Below, piece after piece: positions 1-6,677 of a stretch of DNA of 6,738 nt. The notes under the pieces were generated by a model. The model made no database searches and was not told the DNA's origin. It saw only the letters and a list, made by a program, of their open reading frames with translations. Source of the stretch: Microbacterium sp. (GTDB lineage Bacteria > Actinomycetota > Actinomycetes > Actinomycetales > Microbacteriaceae); the NCBI GenBank assembly GCA_029267645.1, contig JAJUIM010000105.1, forward strand, positions 1-6,738, given 5' to 3'. Position 1 is the first letter of the stretch; each line of letters opens with the position of its first letter. The translations under genes were made by a program, and so were the position numbers.

Positions 1-199
1 CGCGCGCTTCGCCGATCACCTCGTCGTCATGCGGGACGGGGCGATCGCGGCGCGCGGGCGGCCGTCCGAGATCCTCACCGAGCAGCTGCTCGCCGACGTC
101 TTCGCGCTCGACGCGCGCGTCATCCCCGATCCCGTGTTCGGCACGCCGCTCGTCGTGCCGATCGCCAGCCGCAAGGAGCTCCGCGACCATGACGCCTGA
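1..199 (+). CDS. Iron-siderophore ABC transporter ATP-binding protein, 3' end only
   Basis: This is the last 65 residues of an ATPase that continues off the left edge; the first complete codon begins at base 2 and the TGA is at 197-199. The visible part starts just after where the H-loop would lie, with RFADHLVVMRDGAIAARG, the strand and turn that end the ABC ATPase core. A typical FepC/FecE/FhuC tail follows: PSEILTEQLLADVFALD, then VIPDPVFGTPLVVPI. That IPDP..GTPLVVPI ending is characteristic of ATPases serving ferric-siderophore and cobalamin importers, more often the iron type in actinobacteria. The protein would sit on the cytoplasmic face and power import through FecCD-type permeases, presumably encoded to the left. 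The Walker A, signature and Walker B motifs lie outside the window, so activity cannot be judged. The next gene starts inside this one, which implies co-transcription. Confidence 0.85.
   Translation, partial: ARFADHLVVMRDGAIAARGRPSEILTEQLLADVFALDARVIPDPVFGTPLVVPIASRKELRDHDA
173..178 (+). promoter_or_regulatory. Ribosome binding site of the monooxygenase gene
   Basis: AAGGAG lies inside the end of the ATPase gene, ten bases before the ATG at 189. It is one of the best Shine-Dalgarno sequences in the window. It supports the ATG at 189 as the start and suggests the two genes are translated from one mRNA. Confidence 0.7.
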
Positions 200-1274
200 C
201 CGCCCGCCCGTCATCGGGCTGTCCCTCTCGCCCACGTGGCTGCGCGGCGACGCGTGGCGCGATCCGGGCAGCCGGGCGGAGGACCTCGCGTCGGGCGAGG
301 CGCTCATCGCCGCGGCCGCGCTCGCCGACGAGGCGGGCGCACACGTCGCGTTCAAGCCGGATCGCCTGAGCATGAACCCCGCGACGCTCGCCGACTGGCC
401 GGGGCAGACGGGGCCCGACGCGACCGTGCTCATGGCCGCCGTCGCGCGCGAGACGTCGCGCATCGGACTCATCCCCACCTACTCGGCGACCTACGCGCCG
501 CCGTATCTCGTCGCGCGCGAGCTGCAGTCGCTCGACCAGCTGTCGCGCGGCCGCGCGGGCTGGAACGCCGTGACCTCGCTCGGCGGCGCCGAGAACTTCC
601 CGGGGCCCGAGCGCACGAGCAAGGAGCGCTACCGCGACGCGGCGGACATGATCGAGGTCGTGCGCCGGCTGCACGCGAGCTACCCCGCGCGCGCCGTGCG
701 CATCGAGCGCGCGGGCGGCGTCTTCGCGGATCCGGGCGCCGTCGCGCCGATCGAGCCGGCCGGCCGCTTCGAGGTCGCAGGTCCGCTCACGGTGCCGGCC
801 TACGTCGACGAGCCGATGCCGCTCCTGCACGCGGGCGGCTCGCCCGCATCGCGCGACCTCGCCGCCGCGCACGCCGACGCAGTCTTCGCCATGACGGCGG
901 AGGATGACGACGGGATCCGCCTCGCCGTCGACCTCGCCGAGCGCGCGAGCCGCGTCGGACGGCGCGCGCCGCGTGTGCTCCCCGGCCTCGTGGCGTGCCT
1001 CGCGGGCACGCGCGAGGAGGCCGAGGAGCGGTACGCCCGCGCCATGAGCGCGCCGGGCGGCGCGGCGCACTGGACCGTCGTCGGCACGCCGCGCGATGCG
1101 GCCGACGCGATCGAGCGTCGCATCGCCGCGGGCGCCGCAGAGGGCGTGCTCGCGCTGCCGTTCGGATCGTGGGAGGCGGTCGAGCTGTTCGCCGCCGAGG
1201 TCGTGCCCGAGCTCATTCGCCGCGGCGTCTCGGCTGCCCACGACGGCGACCTGCGCGCGGCCATGCGCGTGTGA
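189..1274 (+). CDS. LLM-class flavin-dependent monooxygenase, NtaA/SnaA/DszA type, internally shortened
   Basis: This 361-residue protein belongs to the bacterial luciferase-like monooxygenases, TIM-barrel enzymes that use FMNH2 supplied by a reductase and molecular oxygen. The NtaA/SnaA/DszA subgroup signature is clear: QSLDQLSRGRAGWNAVTS at residues 113-130, ENF near 135-137, RYRDAADMIEVV at 148-158, and F.VAGPLTVP with LLHAGGSPASRDLAAAHADAVF at about 194-233. It closes with VVGTPRDAADAI (297-308), ALPFGSWEAVELFAAEVVPELIRRG and a final DLRAAMR. From family knowledge, members are usually about 430-450 residues. Here the segment between LAGTREEAEERYAR (271-284) and VVGT is only about a dozen residues, so a stretch of several tens is missing. 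The reading frame is intact. The ATG overlaps the ATPase gene by 11 bases and has a good Shine-Dalgarno site. Since NtaA and EmoA oxidise metal chelators such as NTA and EDTA, oxidation of an imported iron ligand is a reasonable inference. A sulfur compound or another substrate is equally possible. Confidence 0.82.
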   Translation: MTPDRPPVIGLSLSPTWLRGDAWRDPGSRAEDLASGEALIAAAALADEAGAHVAFKPDRLSMNPATLADWPGQTGPDATVLMAAVARETSRIGLIPTYSATYAPPYLVARELQSLDQLSRGRAGWNAVTSLGGAENFPGPERTSKERYRDAADMIEVVRRLHASYPARAVRIERAGGVFADPGAVAPIEPAGRFEVAGPLTVPAYVDEPMPLLHAGGSPASRDLAAAHADAVFAMTAEDDDGIRLAVDLAERASRVGRRAPRVLPGLVACLAGTREEAEERYARAMSAPGGAAHWTVVGTPRDAADAIERRIAAGAAEGVLALPFGSWEAVELFAAEVVPELIRRGVSAAHDGDLRAAMRV

Positions 1275-1280
1275 TGCCGC

Positions 1281-1355
1281 GGCGAACGGCCGGTGAACGG
1301 CGGGCGCCGGATCCTGAACGCCCGCCGACCGTTCGTGAATTTCTGGGGAACGCTC
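1281..1355 (-). promoter_or_regulatory. Phased array of GTTCACC-like units, candidate PhoP box
   Basis: Read on the minus strand, five heptamers line up: GTTCCCC (1345-1351), ATTCACG (1334-1340), GTTCAGG (1313-1319), GTTCACC (1292-1298) and GTTCGCC (1281-1287). Their spacings are 11, 21, 21 and 11 bases, so all fall on one face of the helix, with two degenerate positions between. Streptomyces PHO boxes are built from 11-base direct-repeat units with a GTTCACC core, so PhoP or a similar OmpR-family regulator is the obvious candidate. The array ends 45 bases before the ATG at 1401 and ten bases before a possible -35 element, as expected for an activator site. The regulator's identity is inferred. 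Part of the region also forms a hairpin, listed separately. Confidence 0.45.
1283..1335 (+). terminator. Hairpin after the monooxygenase gene, possible terminator
   Basis: A 9-bp perfect GC stem (1298-1306 with 1319-1327) encloses a 12-base loop. A further 7-bp outer stem (1283-1289 with 1329-1335) continues it after an uneven internal loop. It begins eight bases after the monooxygenase stop codon. No real T tract follows, only TGAATTTCT, so it may end transcription weakly. The pairing may also be a by-product of the GTTCACC-like repeats that occupy the same bases. Confidence 0.35.
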
Positions 1356-1365
1356 CCGCGCGCGC

Positions 1366-1394
1366 GTGAGATCGCGGCTGGGCCGCGTCATCCT
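1366..1394 (+). promoter_or_regulatory. Possible leaderless promoter of the glycosyltransferase-hydrolase gene
   Basis: GTGAGA (1366-1371) matches four of six bases of TTGACA. After a 17-base spacer comes CATCCT (1389-1394), a moderate -10. Six bases later is the ATG at 1401, so transcription could start at or next to the start codon. This fits the lack of a convincing Shine-Dalgarno sequence before that ATG. Leaderless mRNAs are common in actinobacteria. The match is suggestive only. Confidence 0.3.
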
Positions 1395-1400
1395 GGCGGC

Positions 1401-3368
1401 ATGAGGATCGCGATCGTCGCCGAGTCCTACCTGCCGCACATGAACGGCGTCACGAACTCCGTGCTCCAGGTGGTGCGCCACCTGCGGGAGCTCGGGCACG
1501 AGACGCTCGTCGTCGCGCCGCGCTCGCCCGGCCAGGGCGACGACGTCGCGGGCGTCGGCGTCGAGGCCGAGACGACGTTCCTCACCTCCGTGCCGCTGCC
1601 GAGCTACCCCGACGTGCGCGTCGCGCTCGCGCCCGTGCCGCAGCTGCGGCGCATCCTGCAGGGCTTCTGCCCCGACGTCGTGCACCTCGCCTCGCCCGCC
1701 GTGCTCGGGTGGCAGGCGCTCGTCGCGGCCGACGGCCTGGGGCTGCCGACCGTCGCCGTGTATCAGACCGACGTCATCGCCTACACGGCGCGGTACGGCG
1801 TCGCGGCCGTCGCGGCGCTCGCGGAGGGCCACATCGCGCGCCTGCACCGCCGCGCGACGATGTCGCTCGTGCCGTCGACTGCCGCCGAGCGCCAGCTGTC
1901 GGCGCTCGAGGTCGACAGGCTCTGGCGATGGGGCCGAGGCGTCGACGCCGACCGCTTCGCCCCGGAACGCCGCGACGACGCGTGGCGGGCGCGCGTCGCG
2001 CCGGGGGAGCGGATCATCGGATACGTCGGCCGCCTCGCGCCAGAGAAGCAGGTCGAGGACCTGCGAGCGCTCGCCGACATCGAGGGCGCGCGCCTCGTGA
2101 TCGTGGGCGACGGGCCGGAGCGCGCGCGGCTCGAGCGAGAGCTGCCGGGTGCCGTGTTCGCGGGCTTCCTCGGCGGCGACGACCTCGGCCGCGCGGTCGC
2201 GAGCTTCGACGTGTTCGTGCACCCGGGGGAGTCGGAGACGTTCTGTCAGACGGTGCAGGAGGCGCTCTCGAGCGGCGTTCCGGTCGTCGCGACGGGATCC
2301 GGAGGTCCCGTCGACCTCGTGCGCAACTCGATCGACGGGTGGCTCTACACGCCGGGCGACCTCGACGACATGCGCGCCCGCGTCGTCGACTTGCTGGGCG
2401 ACGAGGCCAAGCGCGCGGCGTTCGGACAGGCGGCGCGGCAGAGCGTGCGGTCGCGCACGTGGCGCGCGCTCACGGAGCAGCTCGTCGGCCACTACCGCGA
2501 GGCGCAGCGGCTGCGCTCGTTCGACGCGAGCCTCGTCGTGCGTGCGCACACGCGGCCGGTCGCGCCCATCGCCCCGGCCGCGGCGCCGCGGTGGCGGCGG
2601 TTCGTCGCGCTCGGCGACTCGCTGACGGAGGGGCTGTGCGATACGTCGCGCATGCTCGACGGGCAGTACCGGGGCTGGGCCGACCGCCTCGCGACCATGC
2701 TGGCCGAGCGCGCGGGCGCCGACTTCCTCTACGCCAACCTCGCGGTGCGCAGCAGGCGAGTGCGCGATCTCGCGGCCGAGCAGGTGCCCGCGGCGCTCGA
2801 GCTGAAGCCCGACCTCGTGGCCGTGTTCATGGGGTCCAACGACCTCGTCACGCACGTCGCGGATCCCGTGCGCCTCGGTCGCGAGATGGAGCGCCAGGTG
2901 CGCGCGCTGCGCGAGACGGGCGCCGACGTGCTGCTCGTCACGCCCTTCCTGCCGAGGCGCCGCGCCGTTCGCGTGCTCGCGGGCCGTTTCGCCCGCTTCG
3001 CCGACGAGCTGCGGCGCATCGCGCGCGAGACGGGCGCCTACCTCGTCGACGTCGAGGCGCTGCCCGAGCTGAGCGACGTGTCGATGTTCGCGGAGGACAA
3101 GGTGCACCTCGCTTCGCGCGGCCACCGCCTGCTGTCGTACCGCGCGGCTGAGGTGCTGGGCGTGCCCGACGCGGTCGCCCTGGGCGACCTCGATGACGCG
3201 CTGCACACCGACGACGAGGCCGCGGGCCCGTGGCTCACGCGCCACGCCCTGCCTTGGATCTGGCGGCGCCTACAGGGACGTACGGCCGGCGACGGCATGG
3301 TCGCCAAACACAGCGACTACGTCGTCGTGCCCGGCCGCCGCCGCGAAGGGGAGCCGACAGACGCGTGA
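1401..3368 (+). CDS. Fusion protein: GT4 glycosyltransferase (MgtA-like) + SGNH/GDSL hydrolase
   Basis: This 655-residue protein carries two enzymes. Residues 1-374 form a GT-B fold family 4 glycosyltransferase: RIAIVAESYLPHMNGV at the start, WGRGVDADRF at 177-186, YVGRLAPEKQ with Arg211 and Lys216 for the sugar nucleotide, and the EX7E pair Glu279/Glu287 in GESETFCQTVQEA. This most resembles actinobacterial MgtA-type mannosyl- or glucosyltransferases acting on diacylglycerol-based acceptors at the inner membrane face. After an Ala/Pro-rich linker (about 376-398) comes a full SGNH hydrolase: GDS with nucleophile Ser407, NLAVRSR as block II, GSND (478-481) and DKVH with Asp566 and His569. The usual block II Gly is Ser451. 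No signal peptide or membrane segment is seen, so both domains should be cytosolic or peripheral. From family knowledge the two are normally separate proteins. The ATG at 1401 is preferred over the in-frame start at 1293, which would place the repeat array inside the gene and add a low-complexity tail. Confidence 0.88.
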   Translation: MRIAIVAESYLPHMNGVTNSVLQVVRHLRELGHETLVVAPRSPGQGDDVAGVGVEAETTFLTSVPLPSYPDVRVALAPVPQLRRILQGFCPDVVHLASPAVLGWQALVAADGLGLPTVAVYQTDVIAYTARYGVAAVAALAEGHIARLHRRATMSLVPSTAAERQLSALEVDRLWRWGRGVDADRFAPERRDDAWRARVAPGERIIGYVGRLAPEKQVEDLRALADIEGARLVIVGDGPERARLERELPGAVFAGFLGGDDLGRAVASFDVFVHPGESETFCQTVQEALSSGVPVVATGSGGPVDLVRNSIDGWLYTPGDLDDMRARVVDLLGDEAKRAAFGQAARQSVRSRTWRALTEQLVGHYREAQRLRSFDASLVVRAHTRPVAPIAPAAAPRWRRFVALGDSLTEGLCDTSRMLDGQYRGWADRLATMLAERAGADFLYANLAVRSRRVRDLAAEQVPAALELKPDLVAVFMGSNDLVTHVADPVRLGREMERQVRALRETGADVLLVTPFLPRRRAVRVLAGRFARFADELRRIARETGAYLVDVEALPELSDVSMFAEDKVHLASRGHRLLSYRAAEVLGVPDAVALGDLDDALHTDDEAAGPWLTRHALPWIWRRLQGRTAGDGMVAKHSDYVVVPGRRREGEPTDA

Positions 3369-3372
3369 GGAC

Positions 3373-3410
3373 ACGCCTGAGGTCGGTGCGCGACGGAGCG
3401 AACCTGTGCG

Positions 3411-3411
<1 letters not shown>
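3373..3411. terminator. Weak hairpin between convergent genes
   Basis: The 42-base gap between the stop of the fusion gene and the stop of mdh can fold as ACGC (3373-3376) with GCGT (3408-3411), and AGGTCG (3380-3385) with CGAACCT (3399-3405) with one bulged base. There is no T tract on either side. It could serve both convergent genes, but the stem is imperfect and the call is tentative. Confidence 0.22.
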
Positions 3412-4457
<1,046 letters not shown>

Positions 4458-4495
4458 TCAGCGTGTGCGAGGGCCGGAGGAACTCGGCACGGACG

Positions 4496-5647
4496 TCAGT
4501 TCGCGCGGCCGAACAGCGACAGCACCAGGCCGATGCCGCGCACGATCTGCGCGATCGTCAGGAGCACGTCGAGCATGGTCATGATGCCGTCGAGCGTCGA
4601 TCCGAGCACCCGCATGTTGTGCGACAGGTCGGCGGCCCCGCCGAGGTGCTCGAACTCGCGCTGCCACGAGCGCTCCTGGCGGAAGAGGATCGCGTACGGC
4701 AGCAGCCGCTCGAGCAGCACGATGCGGTCGAGGCCCGCCTGCGCGACGGGATCCGCCGCTTCGCGCGGGCGCAGGCCGAGCGCGACGCCGCCCGGCGTCG
4801 GGTCGCCTGCGGGCGCCCGCAGGGCCCCCGCGACCGACTCCAGCACGCGCAGGCGCTCCTGCTCCGCGAGGCGCATGTAGTCGCGCAGCCCCGACAGCTC
4901 GCGGCGCAGCTCGCGGCCCCGGTCGGTGAACCGCAGGAACGGCGGCGGCGAGAGCGTCAGCACCCAGAACACGGCGATGACGTCGAGCGCGACGGGGATC
5001 GCGCCCAGCCAGTCGCCGTTGACGAATGCGCCGAGGATCAGCACGAGCCCGATCGCGGCCGTCGCGAGGAACAGCAGCGACAGCAGGTACAGGTGCACGC
5101 TGTTCGGCCGCTTCTTCGAGAGCCCCTCCGCGTGCATGCGATCGCGCGCCGCGTCGAAGAACCGCCGCAGTTCCCTGCGCCTGTGGCGCCGGAACGATCC
5201 GCGGCCCCGCAGGAAGAGCATCTCGGGCGCGTCTGCCACAGTGTCGACGTGGATGCCGATCTCCGCGAGCGCCTGCAGGTATCGGCGCTCCTGGCGTGGT
5301 GTGAAATGCATGGGCCGGAACGCCTGCAGCAGGAAGCGCTCGTCGGGGGAGAAGCCGGTGCCGGCGAGCACCTCGATCGCAACGGGGCCGCGGCGCCCGC
5401 GCGGCGCGAGCACACGGATCTTCCGCGCGACGGCGAGCGAGACGAGGGCGGCGGCGAGCACGTGCCGGTCCGCGCGCACCGCGAGCCCGTGCGTGACCAC
5501 ATCGCCCTCGGGCGGCGCGAACGAGGGCACCTGCGCCTTCGGCAGGTGCCGCTGCACGGGCTTGGCGATCGCGATGATCACGAGGCCGACGAGCACGAGC
5601 AGGGCGCCGATGACGAGATACCCGAAGATGATGCTCGGTTCGATCAC
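4496..5647 (-). CDS. Membrane protein resembling the C-terminal half of DUF2207 proteins
   Basis: Read from the GTG at 5647-5645, this is a 383-residue integral membrane protein of unknown function. Residues 9-28 form one hydrophobic helix (YLVIGALLVLVGLVIIAIA). A soluble part of about 150 residues follows, including a basic patch FRRHRRRELRRFF at 152-164, and then two helices at about 185-208 and 214-232. The cytoplasmic tail has the DUF2207 signature: FTDRGRELRRELSGLRDYMRLAEQERLRVLES (240-271 region), then LLERLLPYAILF (311-322). It ends in a hydrophobic stretch, DGIMTMLDVLLTIAQIVRGIGLVLSLFG. From family knowledge, DUF2207 proteins usually begin with a signal peptide and a large extracytoplasmic domain, which is absent here. 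Other in-frame GTGs at 5653 and 5656 are possible starts. Farther upstream the frame gives an Arg-rich, unlikely sequence. It is divergent from the HTH regulator gene and shares its control region. Confidence 0.75.
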   Translation of the reverse strand: MIEPSIIFGYLVIGALLVLVGLVIIAIAKPVQRHLPKAQVPSFAPPEGDVVTHGLAVRADRHVLAAALVSLAVARKIRVLAPRGRRGPVAIEVLAGTGFSPDERFLLQAFRPMHFTPRQERRYLQALAEIGIHVDTVADAPEMLFLRGRGSFRRHRRRELRRFFDAARDRMHAEGLSKKRPNSVHLYLLSLLFLATAAIGLVLILGAFVNGDWLGAIPVALDVIAVFWVLTLSPPPFLRFTDRGRELRRELSGLRDYMRLAEQERLRVLESVAGALRAPAGDPTPGGVALGLRPREAADPVAQAGLDRIVLLERLLPYAILFRQERSWQREFEHLGGAADLSHNMRVLGSTLDGIMTMLDVLLTIAQIVRGIGLVLSLFGRAN

Positions 5648-5654
5648 CCGCACC

Positions 5655-5660
5655 ACGCTA
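5655..5660 (-). promoter_or_regulatory. Possible -10 element of the DUF2207-like gene
   Basis: On the minus strand TAGCGT fits TANNNT and ends seven bases before the GTG at 5647. This would give a leaderless or nearly leaderless transcript. No ribosome binding site is visible before that GTG, which agrees with this idea. No convincing -35 hexamer is present, but the AT-rich dyad lies just upstream. Confidence 0.3.
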
Positions 5661-5680
5661 GCGGGCGGCGGCACGGCGCT

Positions 5681-5712
5681 GATACATATAAGTCTGTCGA
5701 CGGATGTGTATC
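5681..5712. promoter_or_regulatory. 32-bp dyad, candidate operator shared by divergent genes
   Basis: GATACATAT (5681-5689) and ATGTGTATC (5704-5712) form an inverted repeat matching at eight of nine positions, with a GTCGAC palindrome nearly in the middle. It is the most AT-rich short stretch in the window. It lies between the divergent starts of the DUF2207-like gene (5647) and the XRE regulator (5733). XRE-family proteins normally bind such dyads as dimers and often control their own gene and a divergent neighbour. TATCGT (5709-5714), a possible -10 for the regulator gene, overlaps the right arm, so binding there would repress. Confidence 0.5.
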
Positions 5713-5714
5713 GT
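5709..5714 (+). promoter_or_regulatory. Possible -10 element of the HTH regulator gene
   Basis: TATCGT fits TANNNT and would start transcription near 5721, leaving a leader of about 12 bases before the GTG at 5733. No good -35 is visible at 17 bases upstream, where the sequence is the left arm of the dyad. A second small inverted repeat, CTCA-GTGT-TGAG (5718-5729), lies between this element and the start codon. Confidence 0.35.
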
Positions 5715-5732
5715 GTGCTCAGTGTTGAGTGA

Positions 5733-6032
5733 GTGGCACCACGGCGCAGCATCCTCAACCAGCGCTTCGGCGCGAACCTGCGGCGGGTGCGCCGCATGAT
5801 GGGCATGTCGCAGGAGCAGTTCGCCGAGATGCTCGGCGTGCACCGCACCTACGCCGCTGCCCTCGAGCGCGGCGAGCGCAACAGCAGCCTCGAGACGATC
5901 GAGCACATCTCGCAGCAGCTCGGCATGGATCCCGTCGCGATGCTCACGGCACTCGACGAGGCCGCGCCGCCCGCGCAGCTTGCGCGGACGCCGCGGCGTC
6001 GCGGGCCGGGCGGCGAGCGCCGCACTGGCTGA
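5733..6032 (+). CDS. Small XRE-family helix-turn-helix transcriptional regulator
   Basis: This 99-residue protein is a Cro/CI-type DNA-binding domain with little else. The HTH spans about residues 10-67: FGANLRRVRRMMGMSQEQFAE, then LGVHRTYAAALERGERNSSLETIEHISQQLGMDPVAML. The recognition-helix motif HRTY...LERGERN..L is shared by controller proteins of restriction-modification systems and by many stand-alone actinobacterial XRE regulators. No methylase or nuclease gene is in the window, so the second reading is preferred. The last 25 residues are Pro/Arg-rich and probably disordered. The GTG at 5733 is the first possible start, because a TGA stands directly before it in frame. There is no clear Shine-Dalgarno sequence. 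The gene diverges from the DUF2207-like gene, and a dyad operator candidate lies between them. Autoregulation and control of that neighbour are inferred. Confidence 0.8.
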   Translation: MAPRRSILNQRFGANLRRVRRMMGMSQEQFAEMLGVHRTYAAALERGERNSSLETIEHISQQLGMDPVAMLTALDEAAPPAQLARTPRRRGPGGERRTG

Positions 6033-6041
6033 GCGGATCCG

Positions 6042-6677
6042 TCACCGCGCGGAGAGCGGGGACACCTCCTTCGGCGCGATCTCGCCGGCCGTCGCGAGGC
6101 GAATCCGCTCGGCGAGGCCCGACTGCTCGAGCGCACGCTCGATCTTCGCGCGGTCCTCGGGCTCGACGCGGCCGCGCGCGAGGCGCGAGGGCGCGGCGCG
6201 AGCGTGAGGCGCCGGGTGCCGCGCCGATGACGACGACTGGGCGCTCCTTGTCGTCGTCGATGTCCTCGAACGGGACGACCGCCGACCAGACCTCCCACCG
6301 TACGAAGCGCGACCGGCGCCGTCTTGCCCACAGCGCCGCGATGGTCGGCGCACCGAGCGGTACGACGGCCGCGAGCGCGTCGAGGTACCACTGTTCGTAG
6401 CCCGAGACCGGCTGGAAGGCGCTCAGTGCGACGATCGCGCCGACGAGCACCACGAGTCCGATCGCGGCATCGCGCGGCCACGTCCTGTCGAGTGGCATGT
6501 GCCGGCGCGTCGGCCCACCGAGGAATAGTTCGAGTGCGATCCACACGGCGAGTGCGCCGACGAAGCTCAGCTCGATTGCGAGCGCGGCCGAGCCGGTGGC
6601 TCGCGTGGTGCCCGAGACGGTCTGTGCCGCCAGGCCGAGGAGTACGGGGCCCCGACGACGCGGGCGAAGATGCTCAT
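6042..6677 (-). pseudogene. Four-helix membrane protein, frameshifted twice
   Basis: No known family is recognised. Coding sense lies in three pieces. From ATG at 6677-6675 the frame reads MSIFARVVGA and then fails in a Ser/Arg-rich stretch. From about 6645 a second frame reads VLLGLAAQTVSG, then AIELSFVGALAVWIALELFLGG, AAIGLVVLVGAIVALSAF, ALAAVVPLGAPTIAALW and EVWSAVVPFEDIDDDKERPVVVIGAAPG, giving about four membrane segments and a cytoplasmic region. From about 6170 the first frame resumes with RVEPEDRAKIERALEQSGLAERI and ends at the TGA at 6044-6042. The start and final frames are the same, so a lost base near the GGGGCCCC run (6646-6653) and a gained base near the CGCGCGCG run (6173-6180) would restore one protein of about 211 residues. 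It is either a pseudogene or the product of two sequencing errors. Alternatively the middle frame continues off the right edge, where it stays open. Confidence 0.6.

Noticed and set aside
1293..1400. An in-frame GTG extension of the fusion protein by 36 residues
   Set aside because: The extension is Arg-rich, does not resemble glycosyltransferase N-termini, and would put the repeat array and hairpin inside the coding region. MRIAIVAESYLPHMNG is a standard family start.
120..3245. A 1041-codon open frame on the minus strand, opposite the monooxygenase and fusion genes
   Set aside because: Its product is dominated by Arg, Ala, Asp and His in no recognisable fold and mirrors the third-position GC bias of the real plus-strand genes. 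It is a typical high-GC shadow frame.
5681..5712. C-box of a restriction-modification controller, suggested by GACTTAT on the minus strand and the HRTY helix of the regulator
   Set aside because: No methylase or endonuclease gene is in the window and the dyad does not match the usual GACT...AGTC double-box layout. A general XRE operator is the simpler reading.
4463..5732. Long plus-strand open frames opposite the DUF2207-like gene
   Set aside because: Low-complexity Arg/Glu/Gln/Ala-rich translations with no motifs. The minus strand has membrane helices and family signatures, so these are shadows.
5648..5848. N-terminal extension of the DUF2207-like protein by 67 residues from an ATG at 5848
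   Set aside because: It overlaps the HTH gene on the other strand, is Arg/Thr-rich without a signal peptide, and runs through the dyad. The GTG at 5647 is directly followed by a normal membrane helix.
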